A DNA stretch of 64,000 bases from Sorex araneus (taxonomy: Eukaryota > Chordata > Mammalia > Eulipotyphla > Soricidae), in contig NC_073305.1 of NCBI RefSeq assembly GCF_027595985.1, positions 87,910,626 through 87,974,625 of the forward strand, read 5' to 3'. Within the stretch, counting starts at the first letter, position 1, and each line of letters starts with the position of its first letter. Below the pieces are notes generated by a model. The model had not been told where the DNA came from and ran no database searches. It saw only the letters and a program-made list of their open reading frames with translations. Both the position numbers and the translations under genes were made by a program. Shown here one piece after another: positions 23,640-34,683 of the stretch.

Positions 23640-23795
23640 GTTTTTTTGTGGTTTTTCTTTTTTTGCCATACCCAGTGATGCTCCAGGGTTACTCCTGGCT
23701 CTGTGCTCAGCAAGCTTGCTGTGCTCACTCTTGGCAAGCTTAGTGACCATATGGGATGTCAGATTTCAAACCTGGGTTGGCTGCGCTCTAGCCCT
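23640..23795 (-). mobile_element. SINE, minus strand, rearranged body
   Basis: The T-rich start and body are recognisable. 'ttggcaagcttagtgaccat' shows local changes and the head stops early at 'ctagccctctgc'. Confidence 0.7.
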
Positions 23796-23854
23796 CTGCT
23801 GATGGTTTAGACTTCAACCCCCCGACCTCAGAAGTGTGAAAAAAAAATTCTGTC

Positions 23855-23985
23855 AGGGGCTGCAGGAGCCGGAGCACAAGCTTTGTATGCAGAAGGTCTA
23901 GCTTTGACTTCCAGCACCACAAGGCCCTGGGCTGAAGGGCCCCTGAAGCACCACTGGATGGATGCCAAATCTCCACCCTGTCACC
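23855..23985 (+). mobile_element. SINE relic
   Basis: 'ggagccggagcacaagcttt', 'gactt ccagcaccacaag' and 'gaagcaccactggatgg' keep the order only. Confidence 0.4.
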
Positions 23986-24012
23986 CCCAAAGAAATATTT
24001 CTGTTCTTTTTC

Positions 24013-24190
24013 TTTTCATTTTTTTGCTTTTTGGGTCACACCCGGCAATGCACAAGGGTTATTCCTGGCTCTGCATTCAGGAATTACTCCTGGCGGTGCT
24101 CGAAGAACCATATGGGATGCTGGGAATTGAACCTGGGTCAGCTGTGTGCAAGACAAACGCCCTACCCGCTGTGCTATTTCTCCAGCTCCC
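24013..24190 (-). mobile_element. SOR-type SINE, minus strand
   Basis: Full-length. The 16-bp target-site duplication atttctgttctttttc (23997-24012 and 24191-24206) has one mismatch. Confidence 0.93.
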
Positions 24191-24415
24191 ATTTCTGCTC
24201 TTTTTCAGCCACCCAATTTGTGGTCGTTTTCTGGTCCAAACCACCAAATTGCTTTGGCAACTCTAGGAAATTAGAGTTAATTACAATAATCACTAACAAC
24301 GATGTCCATTGGGTCTTAGCTTCATGAGTTAGGTGCTGTTATTACTCCCAACTTTACAGATGAACAAATTCCAACAGGCTTAGCAGCTTGTCCAAAGTCA
24401 CACGGGCATATTGAT

Positions 24416-24580
24416 TTTTGTCGGTGAGCTGCACCCAGCAGTGCTCAGGCCTTACCCCTGGCTCTGTGCTCAGAGATCACTCCTAGCAGTGCTCAAGGGA
24501 TGTCTGCGGTGCCGTGAACTGGGGTCAGCCACATGCGAGGCAAGTGCCTTTTTTGCTGTACTGTCTGTGGCTCTGAGCCA
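24416..24580 (-). mobile_element. Diverged SINE, minus strand
   Basis: 'ctgcacccagcagtgctcag' to 'gtcagccacatgcgaggcaa'. The head is partly lost. Confidence 0.75.
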
Positions 24581-25257
24581 CATTGCTCCTAAGAGATGCT
24601 GGAACCGAGGTCTGTCTGACTGCCAAGATCTTGTAGCACAAAGGAAGCTGTTCTTGCTTGGTCTTCCCCAGCCAGGGCTGACGGCCCTCAGCACGGTTTC
24701 TGGCTGAGCACGCCCTGTTCTCTGGCCCCCTCCTTAGAAAGGGGCCTGGTCCCTTTCACCTCCTCTTGCCAAGCCCTGAGCTCCTCCCTACCACCCTGTA
24801 AGTGAAAACCAAACCACAGTCTCCCATTCTTTGCACTCCACAGGTCACGAGAAAGCCGTTTCTGGGTTATAAAGAAAGATCTGACGCAGACACAATCACG
24901 CACAGTTCTTTCCGTCCATTTAGACTTGGGTCACTGGGGTTGATTTGCAGAGATTGCCAGAGGAGTCAGAAATCCTAGGAAACTGTCCTTGGAGCAGAGT
25001 GGCAGGGACTTCGGGTTTTTGCTTTTTTTTTTTTTTTTTTTTTTGCTGATTTTGAACTTGTAACTATTTCACTGTCCGGGGACAAATAGAGAGAGAAGTT
25101 TGCTTTCTTAAGACTTCAAATATATTCTCTGAGCTCACTAACGTATCAGAACATCAACTCTGGGCTTTGCTGGTGGCATAGCTGAGAGGGAGTGTATCTC
25201 TTTCCTTCACTATTTTGGTTCTTTTTGTGGGGATGAGAACAGACTGTTCTCAATCTA

Positions 25258-25380
25258 AGGGTGTGGATGTGTGCGTGTGTGTGTGGGGGGGGGGGGGTGC
25301 GTGTGTGTGATGTGTTTGTGTGGGTGTGTGTGGGTGCATGTGTGTGTGTGTGTGTGTGTGGAGTGTGTGTGTGTATGTAT
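25258..25380. repeat. (TG)n microsatellite, interrupted
   Basis: TG-rich tract with a G13 run and several GGTG/CATG interruptions. It is older than the pure CA run at 13.1 kb. Confidence 0.95.
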
Positions 25381-25429
25381 GACATAGGGTGATTAGAAGA
25401 GGGTTCAAATATTACTTTGTTAGTCTTTT

Positions 25430-25605
25430 TTCTTTTTTTGCTGGCAGGGGCTATGGGGTGGGCAGGGTGATTGTTGAACCAGGCCTGGCTATGTTAGGGC
25501 TCACTCCTGGCTCTGTGCTCAAGGATCACTCCTGACAGCACTCAGGAGACCATATGCAGAGCTGGATCAGCTGCTCTAATCAGTGTGCTATTTCTCCAAT
25601 CCTAT
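25430..25605 (-). mobile_element. Diverged SINE, minus strand
   Basis: 'gctcactcctggctctgtgc' to 'gtgtgctatttctccaatcc'. The start of the body is replaced by G-rich sequence. Confidence 0.68.
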
Positions 25606-26779
25606 CCCCCTTTTTTCTCTTTTATACCAAAGGGCTACCCCCATTTTACAGGTGGAAATATTGAGTCTCCGTCTATCTAAAGACTTTCTCCAGGATAATT
25701 CAATCAGACAGATTTCATTGCAAATGTCGCACATCTGCCCTCCAGAAATCATTTTATTTGGTGAAATCAAGGGTGGATATACAATGAGTTATGAGGCTAA
25801 TCTGAAAGCAAGTCGTGTGTTCCTCCCCTTGCTCTGCCCCAATTATGAGACCAGGGTGCAAAACCACACACAAAAGCAAACCCCATCAGCAGGTTGTCCA
25901 GGAAGAATCCAGCCCATTACATGAGTGTGAGCCTGCTTTCACAGCCCCTATGGCATCTTGTCACTTGAGACTCCCTGGATGTTCCACTTAGGCCTTGCCC
26001 GGGACACCAGGCGGAGGGCACTTGAAGCCAGAGCAAGGCCCAGGGAGCTGACCTTTGGAGGTTGGCATGTTTTTCTGCCCAAATTTCCTAAGCAGGAAAG
26101 CTAGATTAACTGTGTAACCTGTCACAAAGCTGGCTTTGTACTGGGCTCATCAAAGACAGAGAAGGGAGCTTCACTTGCAGAGCCCAGAGTGCCACACAGA
26201 AGGGCTGGGAGAGCAGGGACAGACAGTCTTGGCTCACCTTGATGAAGGGGGCCCAGGGTGGGCAGGCATCTCCCCAGAGAGACGCGCTGCCTGACAAAAT
26301 GGTACCTTACCCCCCATTTTACTTGCCTGGACTCCTTCTTCCTCTCTTTCCTCCCTTCTGCTGTGGCTGTGATCATGGCAGAGCTTGCAGTGACAGGGGT
26401 AACACACAGAGAAATGCATCCTGAGAGGTCCCTTGCTTGGCTGCTGGTCTGCTGGGGTTGGCACTCTCTGTTGGGATGCTGGGGGTCACGCAAGGATGCT
26501 ACTGATGGGACCTCTATCAGCATGTGCGGGGGACACTGAATTGAGGCCCAGTGCCTGAAAAGCATGGCCACTGAGCCACAGCTGGGCCCCCACCTCCTCT
26601 GTCCACAGATTCTGCATACATAGTTGAACATGAGATCTACCCTCTTCCCTCTTTCCTCTAAACTCTATCCTACTTCTGGGAAAGAAGCTGATAAAATAAC
26701 TTACATCGAGGAGAATGGCCAAAACTTCTTCCTGGGAAGCATGTGGCCACTTCTCAAACTCCCCACCACTGATAAACCA
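25606..26779. other. Intergenic stretch without recognised feature
   Basis: Largely free of repeats. Open frames up to 169 codons (26122-26631, minus) lack splice context or known domains. I see no gene. Confidence 0.45.
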
Positions 26780-27172
26780 GGAGTAGTAGCACATCAGATT
26801 GGATGGGATGTGAAGAAGAGGGTAACTAATCTTGGTTTTAAAAATTTTAACACACAAGGCTTAGCCTGTAAAAACATGTTAGCAATCTCTTACACAAAGG
26901 CTTAAATGGCTCCCTGGTGAGATACAGCTATCCTCACACATTTTCTTCTAAGGAAACCTTTTTGATCATTTTTAGCGAATTATTCATAACAAGCAAAATA
27001 AAATAAATTATTTATGGCCTGCTAATGGGGCAGGCCTGAATGGTGATTGGGAAAATTGGAAATAATGGTGGTGGGAAGGTGCAGTGGTGGTGGGATTGGT
27101 GCTGGAACATTGAATGCAACAAATCATCATGAACAACTGTATAAAAATAAATAAATATTGGAAAAAATCTTT
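26780..27172 (+). mobile_element. ORF-less retroposon, type B, 5'-truncated
   Basis: 'aaaacatgttagcaatctct', 'cacacattttcttctaagga' and 'ggtggtgggattggtgctgg' align with 50970-51270 and with the minus strand of 20453-20900. It ends in an ATAAATAAAT tail. The left boundary is uncertain and no target-site duplication was found. Confidence 0.75.
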
Positions 27173-27214
27173 CTGGGAGAATGAACATCTGGGAGACTTA
27201 AGGCAAAAGGGAGG

Positions 27215-27350
27215 CAACAGCTCCAATGACCAGAGCACAGGCATTACACTCAGGACCCCCAGATCCCAAACCTGACACTATACAATCCCTCCAACACCAA
27301 GAACACTAAGCCTGGAGGAGGCTCTGAGTACCACCAGGTGTGGCCCAAAC
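27215..27350 (+). mobile_element. SINE relic
   Basis: 'gagtaccaccaggtgtggcc' at the end and a decayed tRNA-like head upstream. Confidence 0.35.
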
Positions 27351-27717
27351 ACTTCTTCCTACCCCCAACCCCCAATCCCCAAAAGTAATGTATCTTGATG
27401 TGTAACAGATGCCAGAAAAGTTAGGGAAGAGGGCCCCATGCTCTGGGAGGAGGGAGTGTTGACCAGTGGGCAGGAAAGAGACGGGAAAGGGGGCAGGCGT
27501 CATTGGGCAATGTCCAGGGCAGGTGGACAGAGTGGGAGCCGGAGAAGCAGAGAGCAGAAAGCTCGAGCTACAATCCCATCCCGGAACTTAACCTGCTTTG
27601 TCCTCCAGTGAGGGCGAGTTTGTAAATCACATGCTCGTTAATACCTTCATTCATTCACAGAAAACTGTGTTCCAGGGTCCCAGATATCAGAGACCAGACA
27701 TCAGAGACACAGTGAGC

Positions 27718-27718
<1 letters not shown>

Positions 27719-27788
<70 letters not shown>
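27719..27788. repeat. (GA)n microsatellite
   Basis: About 35 GA units with one AAAG interruption. Confidence 0.97.
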
Positions 27789-27789
<1 letters not shown>

Positions 27790-27790
<1 letters not shown>

Positions 27791-28515
27791 CTCTGCCGGG
27801 GCAGCCTGGCATTTTTTCTCCGAGTAGTGGGTGAGGTTTGAGCTTTGGACAAATGAAAGCGACTCAGGAGACAAGAGTGATGGAGCTGTAAGGCAGGGGC
27901 TAGGGGAGAAGGGCTTCTGACTGGGGGTCGGGAAAGGCTTCCTACACAGGGGTGTCAGATTTGGGGAGTGAAAACATGGGGTACCCAGTTGAGTGAGTCC
28001 CAGTTCAACTATTTTGTTTCAACATAAGTACATGCCACGCCACTAAATGTCTGGGACTATGGCGATGCATCTCCTCTCTGAAAATCCCTAGTGAGCTATG
28101 GCTGGAACTATGGCTTGTAGCTCTGCTCCTTTGGGTCCCACCTACCAAAGGGGGTCCAGGGTGTGGGTCAGAAGCACAGAGAATCTCTGGCAACAAAACT
28201 AGCTTGTTCAGAAAGAAGCTGCTGGGGCTGGAAAGGAAGCAGACGGCAGCAGATGAGTCAACTGAGTCAAGCAGGGGCCACATTGTGTGGCGCCCAGCCT
28301 CTAGGAAGAGATGGCAATTTTTGGTTTGGGGGTTCCCACCAAGTAGTGCTCTGCTATTGTTTCCTAACTGGGGGAACAGCATAGTTCTGGGGATCTCATA
28401 TGTCAAGTAGGAGTCCGCCCCTTGGAGTTTTTTCCCAACCCCAAAGATTACTTTGTCTTTGGGTGGTTGGTGGTAGGGTTTGACCCACACTGGGCCCAGT
28501 GCTTGAAAGATCCTG
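27790..28515. other. Intergenic stretch without recognised feature
   Basis: No repeat or exon recognised. The 161-codon minus frame (28005-28490) has no domain or motif I know. Confidence 0.45.
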
Positions 28516-28519
28516 TGAG

Positions 28520-28635
28520 TTCTGTGCTCAATGAATTGCTCCAGGTGGTGCTCAGGGTGGTCCCAGGATCAAACTGAGGTTGGTTTCATGCAAGGCAGTG
28601 CCTACCTCCATCCTGGGGCTCTCTCCAGCCCCATC
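28520..28635 (-). mobile_element. SINE fragment, minus strand
   Basis: 'aggtggtgctcagggtggtc', 'tttcatgcaaggcagtgcct', 'ctctctccagcccc'. Confidence 0.65.
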
Positions 28636-28769
28636 CAAGAGATGGTTTTGATCCTAAGCGGTGAAATGTTATACAGGGACCCCAACATGGTCATTATTCA
28701 CTCCCTTGACGGTTTGGGGTTGCTGCTGTATTTCCTAAAGCACGTGCCTCTGGCATCACTTTAAGATCA

Positions 28770-28970
28770 GATTTGGGAGGCAGAGAGATACCTTCATGGG
28801 CAGGAGCACGTGCTTTGCATGCAGGAGGCTACAGAAAGTTAAGGTTTGATCCCTGGAACTGCCTGACCTCTGAGCACCATCAGGAGTGACCCCCGCCCCC
28901 ACCAAATCCCAAGCCAGGAGTAGCCTCTGAGCACCGCTAGGTATGGCCCAAATACAAACAACAACAAAAT
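28770..28970 (+). mobile_element. Diverged SINE
   Basis: 'gaggcagagagatacctt', 'gctttgcatgcaggaggct', 'ctgagcaccatcaggagtga' and 'aagccaggagtagcctctga', then a CAA-rich tail. Both body units are present. Confidence 0.75.
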
Positions 28971-29009
28971 CATACTTAAAAATTTAAAAACTTTTATTGG
29001 GGGGGGCGG

Positions 29010-29345
29010 AGGAGGCTATAAGTGGTGATGCCCAAGACTTATTCCTAGACCAAGAATCACTTCTGGGGGCAGGAGTGATAGTACAGTGGGTAGAGCATTT
29101 GCCTTGCCTGTGGCTGACCTGGGTTCAATTGCTGATGTCCCATATGGCCTCCCAAACACCACCAGAAGTAATTCCTGAGTGCAGAGCCAAGAGTAACCTC
29201 TGAGCATCGCTGGGTGTGAACAAAAAGAAAAAAGAAAAAAAGAATCACTTCTAGTGGGCTTGGAGGATCTTACATGGTGCCAGGAATCAAACCCAGGTTG
29301 GTCACATGAAGACAAGCGTTCTATACCCCATACTACCTATCTGAC
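29010..29345 (-). mobile_element. Old SINE, minus strand, interrupted by a younger SINE
   Basis: The body ('ataagtggtgatgcccaaga') lies before 29065 and the head ('aatcaaacccaggttggtca', 'actacctatctgacccc') after 29252. The young plus-strand SINE at 29065-29239 splits it. Nesting gives the order of events. Confidence 0.75.
29065..29239 (+). mobile_element. SOR-type SINE nested in an older SINE
   Basis: Full-length with a perfect 13-bp target-site duplication aagaatcacttct (29052-29064 and 29240-29252). Confidence 0.93.
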
Positions 29346-29357
29346 CCCCTTATTCAT

Positions 29358-29527
29358 TTTTGCTTGTTTTGGGACCACACCTGGAGGTGCTCAGAACTTA
29401 CTCCTAGCTCTGTACTTAGGGATCACTCCTGGAAGGCTCAGGGGACCATATGGGGTGCTGGGGATCAAATCTGGATCAGTTTCATGCAAGGCAATACTCT
29501 ACCTTCTGTACTATCACTCCAGTCCCT
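29358..29527 (-). mobile_element. Diverged SINE, minus strand
   Basis: 'gaccacacctggaggtgctc' to 'ctgtactatcactccagtcc'. Confidence 0.82.
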
Positions 29528-29564
29528 GACTCCTGTAGGATTTTTTTTTCTTTGATTATCATAT

Positions 29565-29737
29565 ATATATTTTTTCATTTTTGGGTCACACCTAACAATG
29601 CACAGGGGTTACTCCTGGCTTTGCACTCAGGAATTACTCTTGGTGGTGCTCAGGGGGTCATATGGGATGCTGAGAACCAAACCCAGGTCGGCCGAGTGCA
29701 AGGCAAATGCCTACCTGCTGTCCTATCACTCTAGTCC
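29565..29737 (-). mobile_element. SOR-type SINE, minus strand
   Basis: Full-length body ('cacctaacaatgcacagggg' to 'cctatcactctagtccc') with a short AT/T tail. Confidence 0.88.
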
Positions 29738-30690
29738 CGACTACCATAGTTTTGACGGAAAAAACCAGTGTGCAAAGTTTGAGGGGAGATGCATGGTATC
29801 CATTAATTCATGTGATCTTCCCCGACCTCAATATCCACCCCCCCACTTCATTCACTATTGCCTCCAGATTTTATAATACCAGACAGCATCTTTCACCACA
29901 CCACAAGAAATGAGCTTAAAATCCAACTAAAGAGACCAGACTTAAGGATCCAAATTCTTACTAGGGTGTCAACGACTACTAGGACATACCTTGGAAATGA
30001 GAAAGAGAAGCACAGGCAGCTGGATCCAGAGAAAATAGGGAAATGATCAAGGGCAATTTGAGGGTACCCATATTCAGCCCTGGAAGTTTGGCTGGGCAGG
30101 CCTAGATGTGATCCCCCCAAAGCTGAGGCTGGCTGAGTGGAGCTAAGAAAGTCTCTTCCCCTGCTGTGTGGAGATTGTAAGAATCTGCCAGGGGCGGGGG
30201 TGGGGAGAGAGGCTGGCTGCAGACAGATCGTGCCAGATGGCAGAGCAGTCAAAATATTTCACTGAGGCCCACTCTGTGTTTGGGAAGAGGCTGAGCCTGC
30301 TTCCCACCTCAGACCTCAGTGGGTTCCTGTAACAGTTTCTGGTAACAGTTTCTGGGTCTGCCACCACAGGCCTCGCTGACTCAGGGGCTGACTCAGTCTC
30401 GCTCTCGACGCCTGACACGAATTCACTCTTGGGCCCAGTCTCCTCCCAGGCCTCTAACGGGGAGACGCCGACTGCTGCAAAAGGAGGGTTTTAATTTTGT
30501 TTGGAGGCGATGCTGATACCCAGGGGTCCTCAGCGGCGACTCCCAGCTTGGTGCTTGGAGAATCATGGGTGTGTGTCCTCCATCCTGCTAAGCTGGTGCC
30601 CTTTAAGCCATCTCCCTGGCCCATGAAGATGGGGTCTTGCCTGGATTTCCATGAGGTCAAGTAGCTTCATTTCCATGTGGCATGAGGGGT
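29738..30690. other. Intergenic stretch without recognised feature
   Basis: No exon seen. A weak SINE head relic on the minus strand may lie at about 30540-30620 ('gctaagctggtgcccttt', 'ccatctccctggcc'). Confidence 0.45.
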
Positions 30691-30697
30691 TTGGGGA

Positions 30698-30698
<1 letters not shown>

Positions 30699-30781
<83 letters not shown>

Positions 30782-30805
30782 TAAAAAATTTTATATATAT
30801 ATATA
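30699..30805. repeat. (CA)n and (TA)n compound microsatellite
   Basis: About 22 CA units, then two TA runs separated by an A-rich spacer. It directly precedes a SINE. Confidence 0.97.
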
Positions 30806-30817
30806 GTGAAGCAAGAT

Positions 30818-30990
30818 CTTTTATTTCTTCTTTTTGGGTCACACCTGGCATTCCACAGGGGTTACTTCTGGCTCTGCACTCAGGAATTACTCCTGGCGGT
30901 GCTCGGGGACCATATGGGATGCTGGGAATTGAACCTGGGTCAACTGCATGCAAGGCAAATGCCCTACCCGCTGTGCTATTGCTCAAGCCC
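30818..30990 (-). mobile_element. SOR-type SINE, minus strand
   Basis: Full-length. 'aagatctttta' before and 'aagatcattttta' after are a likely target-site duplication. Confidence 0.9.
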
Positions 30991-31112
30991 CAAGATCATT
31001 TTTATTGCATGAAACTTCCTTAGAAATATGAGGGAGGAGAAAAAGAAAGGAAATATGTTCAAGAGCACACGGGCTTCTCCAGAGCCAAAATAGACAAGCA
31101 AAGAAACCCAGA

Positions 31113-31312
31113 GATGGGGCTGGAGCCATAGTGCTGAGGGTAGGACACTTGCCTTGCACGCAGCTGACACGGGTTGGATCCCCAGCATCCCACATGCTCC
31201 CCAGAGCACTGCCAGGAGTAATCCTTGAGTGCAGAGCCAGGAATAAGCCCTGAGTACTAGCAGGTGTGGCCCCCAGATAAAAATCAAAACAACCAAAAAA
31301 AAAAAAAAACCA
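31113..31312 (+). mobile_element. SOR-type SINE
   Basis: Head 'ggggctggagccatagtgct', both body units, and an A15 tail. The A box is mutated. Confidence 0.87.
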
Positions 31313-31464
31313 GTGATAAGCAAGCACAATACGGGCTTGAAGAGCAAGCCTCCACGACCCTTTTGTGAGGTTAACAGCAATGCAGCTCTGTTCCTTGACT
31401 TTGGGAAACCAGTCCAGGGCTGTCTCGCCCTTGTTTCCATGTAGCAAAGTCCCATACTCGAGAC

Positions 31465-31585
31465 CAGAGCTCCCTGGGGTTAAAGCGCTTGCCTTGGACA
31501 CCCAAGCCCAGTTCAATCCCCAGCACCACATCAGGTCCCCTGCCTGAGTGTGATCTCTGCATGTAGAGTCGGGAGCCAACCATCA
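31465..31585 (+). mobile_element. SINE relic
   Basis: 'gcgcttgccttggacaccca', 'cagttcaatccccagcacca' and 'gtagagtcgggagccaacc'. Confidence 0.5.
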
Positions 31586-31589
31586 AATC

Positions 31590-32199
31590 CCATCAGGTTC
31601 CCACAGCTGACTCAGTCCTGCTGGGAGAGCAGCCACGAGTGTGAGGCGTGAATCCTGGGCTTCTGCATTCAGCACAGCCTTGCTGCATCTGGTTTCTCTG
31701 AGATGCGTCCTTGACATCTGGAGAAGAGACTTGCAGAGGACCTTGATTTTTTTTACAGCATATTTTAGATGCACGCTGATAGGGTATTGCTGAGAGACGG
31801 TCGCCGGTGTGAAATGCCGTTAGAGGACTTCAACAGCCTCTTAAAGGTCTGCACTGGCCCAGGATCCCAGGGAGGATAAACTGGGGCCCAGGAGGTGGGG
31901 CCAGACACACGGGAAGTGACATGCTTGACACCTTGGGCCACGGTCCTGGCCCAGCCAGCCCCGGAAATTCAGAATGTCTCTATTAACACGAATGCTGGGT
32001 ATTTGTTCAAATGATGGGGTATTTCTCTTAAATGATGAACAGGGAAAAATTTTAGTTGTGGCATTTTCAGCAAACTGCAGCCTCTTCCTTTCCAGTGTTC
32101 CAGTAAGTCAATAGCCTGCTGGCGATGGGAGGCTCCCCCCACGGGCCCTGCTCCCCCACTCCCCAGCATTTATCAGTGCTCATCAACCTTTCCCTGGGA
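31590..32199. other. Intergenic stretch without recognised feature
   Basis: No repeat, exon or RNA gene recognised. Confidence 0.45.
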
Positions 32200-32207
32200 C
32201 TACCTGG

Positions 32208-32448
32208 CCTGGACTGGAGCAACAACACAGCGGGTAGGGCTTGCATGTGGCCAACCCGGTTGATTCCTCTGTCCCTCTCAGAGAGCCTGGCAAGCTACCG
32301 AGAGTATCCCACCCGCACAGCAGAGCCTGGCAAGTTCTCCATGGCGTATTCAATATGCCAAACACAGTAACAACAAGTCTCACAATGGAGACATTACTGG
32401 TGCCCGCTCGAGCAAATCGATGAACAACCGGATGATAGTGCTACAGTG
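32208..32448 (+). mobile_element. Tail-less long-body SINE
   Basis: Near full-length: head 'ctggagcaacaacacagcgg', long body, ending 'gatagtgctacagtg' with no A-tail. The 8-bp repeat ctacctgg at 32200-32207 and 32449-32456 is a likely target-site duplication. Confidence 0.9.
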
Positions 32449-32456
32449 CTACCTGG

Positions 32457-33400
32457 ACAGAGACCCCGGCCCTGCCTGCTTCTACCTGGTGCGGCCAGAA
32501 ATCCTTTGCGGTGCTGAGATTTCCATAGCTGCAGGCCCGTGGGGGGCATGGGGGACATGGACACAGGAGCTGAGGCTGGGGAGGCAGGAGCCCTATGCCC
32601 AAGCACTATTCCCCGGGGTGGAAAGATTCTTAAGGTGCAATTATCCTCCCCCTGGGAGCTGAAGCTCCACTCTACACATCTCATCAATGAGAACACCCAC
32701 GTTCCGCCCTCTTCCTTCTTTATCGCCTTTGAAAAAAAGAAAACAAAAACGGCAGCTTCTTCCACACATCCGTTATTTCCCCGAAACGTGTTGTCTTGTC
32801 ACAGCTTTCTACTCATTTGCTGGTGCCTTTCTGTACCGAGGACGCAGTCATCGCCAGGCAACCTTCTGTTGCTACCCGTGGTCTTATAAGATTCTGCTTC
32901 AGCCCGCTCCTCCTCCGCAGGGCTTAAGTCCCTTACTAAGAGAGGCCAGTGCTCCTGGGCATTATGGTTGGCTAATTCCCGCCCTGCAGCACTCACCACA
33001 GACCATCTCTCTCTGTGAGTTTGATTCTAATCTAGTCAAGGCTTCAGGGGTGGGGCTGGGGGCGGGGCAGAAGTCTTTTCTCATTAACTCCCCAGTGGCT
33101 CAATACACCTAGCAAAGTCCTCATATCAAGTACTGTCCCAGTGACCCAGGGAACATGTTTCAAAACGAGCAACAAGACAGTTGAGTACCATTTGCTAGCC
33201 AGGTGATCAGAGAAGAGGCCATGGCGGAAAACCACAAGTGGATCTTTGTTATCACTTTATCATGTTACCGGCACTTGATCACGGCTCATCCTACCCCAAG
33301 CTGCGTTTCAAGGCCTTACTTCATCCATCAGCCACATCCAAATCCAGGTATGGAAAACATAAAAACTGGCTCCGGAATTTCCTTCACATGAGTACCAGAC
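32457..33400. other. Intergenic stretch without recognised feature
   Basis: GC-richer, free of clear repeats, no recognisable exon. Open frames of 116-141 codons on the plus strand overlap each other and match nothing I know. Confidence 0.45.
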
Positions 33401-33403
33401 GTA

Positions 33404-33498
33404 TCTGGGGATGGCTGGGGATGTGGCCTAGTGGGAGAGCACGTGCCTTGCCTGTATGAGGCCCAGGGTTTGATTCCCGGCACCACACATACACATAA
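33404..33498 (+). mobile_element. ID-like short SINE
   Basis: 'ggctggggatgtggcctagtgg', 'gcacgtgccttgcctgtatg', B-box-like 'gggtttgattcccggcacca', then an ACACATA/A tail. It resembles tRNA-Ala/ID-type elements. The ERH retrocopy lies immediately after its tail. Confidence 0.7.
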
Positions 33499-33511
33499 AA
33501 AGCACATTTGG

Positions 33512-34296
33512 AGTGTGCAGCGGAGGTGTCGGCAGGGGCTGCATCGAAAGTGTTTGGCGCCATGTCTCACACCATTTTACTGGTCCAGCTACCAAGAGGC
33601 CAGAAGGCAGAACTTATGCTGACTATGAATCTGTGAATGAATGCATGGAAAGTGTTTGCAAAATGTACAAAGAACATCTGAAGAGAATGAATCCCAACAG
33701 CCCGTCTATCACATACAATATCAGTCAATTGTTTGATTTTACTGATCATCTGGCAGACCTCAGATGTCTTGTTTACCGAGCTGATACTCAGACATACCAG
33801 CCTTACAACAAAGACTGGATTAAAGAGAAGATCTACGTGCTTCTTTGTCGGTAGGCCCAGCAGGCCGGGAAATAATAGAGATGGAAGCATTAGGGGGGGT
33901 GGGGGTAGGCTTGGAATGTTTTGTATTCTAATAATCCTGTTTCCATTTGGTACAATCTAGCCAGGGTTGAATGTACTGAATGAAATATGACGATCTTGTT
34001 CACTCTGAAAACCCCCATTGCCTCCTTCCGTCTCCCTACACCCTCCACCCCTTTTTTTTATGTAAAACATTTTTACGATACTTTAGATGGAAGATGTTCT
34101 TTGTCAGTTATTGTTGGTTTCAGCCCTTCCAAGTATTTGTTTCCACTTTAATAGTACTCACCATACTAACCATTCTTCAGGATCAGGTTGTGATGACACA
34201 GTTATGTCCTCAAGATAAAATCTTAGTGAAAGACAAGTAAATGTTCTTTAGTTATAAAAAAATAAATAAATAAAATTTTAAAAATTAAAAAAAAAT
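33512..34296 (+). pseudogene. ERH: ERH processed pseudogene
   Basis: An intronless copy of enhancer of rudimentary homolog, a small conserved nuclear protein involved in mRNA splicing and transcription. The copy includes some 5'UTR, the coding part (33562-33875), the 3'UTR and an A-rich tail. The start ATG is present. One base is missing after codon 9 (about 33589), which shifts the frame. The arginine near the end is followed by TAG at 33852-33854 instead of a glutamine codon, seven codons before the original stop at 33873-33875. Several conserved residues are changed (for example FID to FTD, LLRR to LLCR). A 13-bp target-site duplication, aaagcacatttgg (33499-33511 and 34297-34309), proves retroposition. 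The 113-codon open frame across it is not an intact protein. Confidence 0.96.
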
Positions 34297-34309
34297 AAAG
34301 CACATTTGG

Positions 34310-34485
34310 GGGGCTAGAGTGATAGCACAGTGGGTGGGGCATTTGCCTTGCACGTGGCAGACCCGGGTTCGATTCCCAGCATTTCATAACCCGCCCCCCG
34401 CCCCCGGCACCACCAGGAATAATTCCTGAGTGTAGAGCCAGGAGTAACCCCTGTGCATTGCTAGGAGTGACCCCCCCCCCAAAAA
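34310..34485 (+). mobile_element. SOR-type SINE in serial insertion cluster
   Basis: Full-length, with a C-rich change before the A-tail. It lies between the second (34297-34309) and third (34486-34498) copies of aaagcacatttgg. Confidence 0.93.
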
Positions 34486-34501
34486 AAAGCACATTTGGTG
34501 G

Positions 34502-34683
34502 GTTTTTTTTTTTTTTTTTTTGGTTTTTGGGTCACACCTGGCGATGCACAGGGGTTACTCCTGGCTCTGCACTCAGGAATTACCCCTCTCGATGCTCAGG
34601 GGACCATATGGGATGCTGGGATTTGAACCCGGGTCGGCCGCGTGCAAGACAAACGCCCTACCCGCTATGCTATCACTCCAGCC
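34502..34683 (-). mobile_element. SOR-type SINE, minus strand, in serial insertion cluster
   Basis: Full-length, with a T20 tract at its plus-strand start. It is bracketed by cacatttggtgg at 34490-34501 and 34684-34695, the same target word used by the two neighbouring insertions. Confidence 0.94.

Noticed and set aside
33513-33854. 113-residue frame resembling ERH
   Set aside because: It begins upstream of the true ERH start, enters the ERH frame only after the one-base deletion, and ends at a premature stop. It is a processed pseudogene with target-site duplication.
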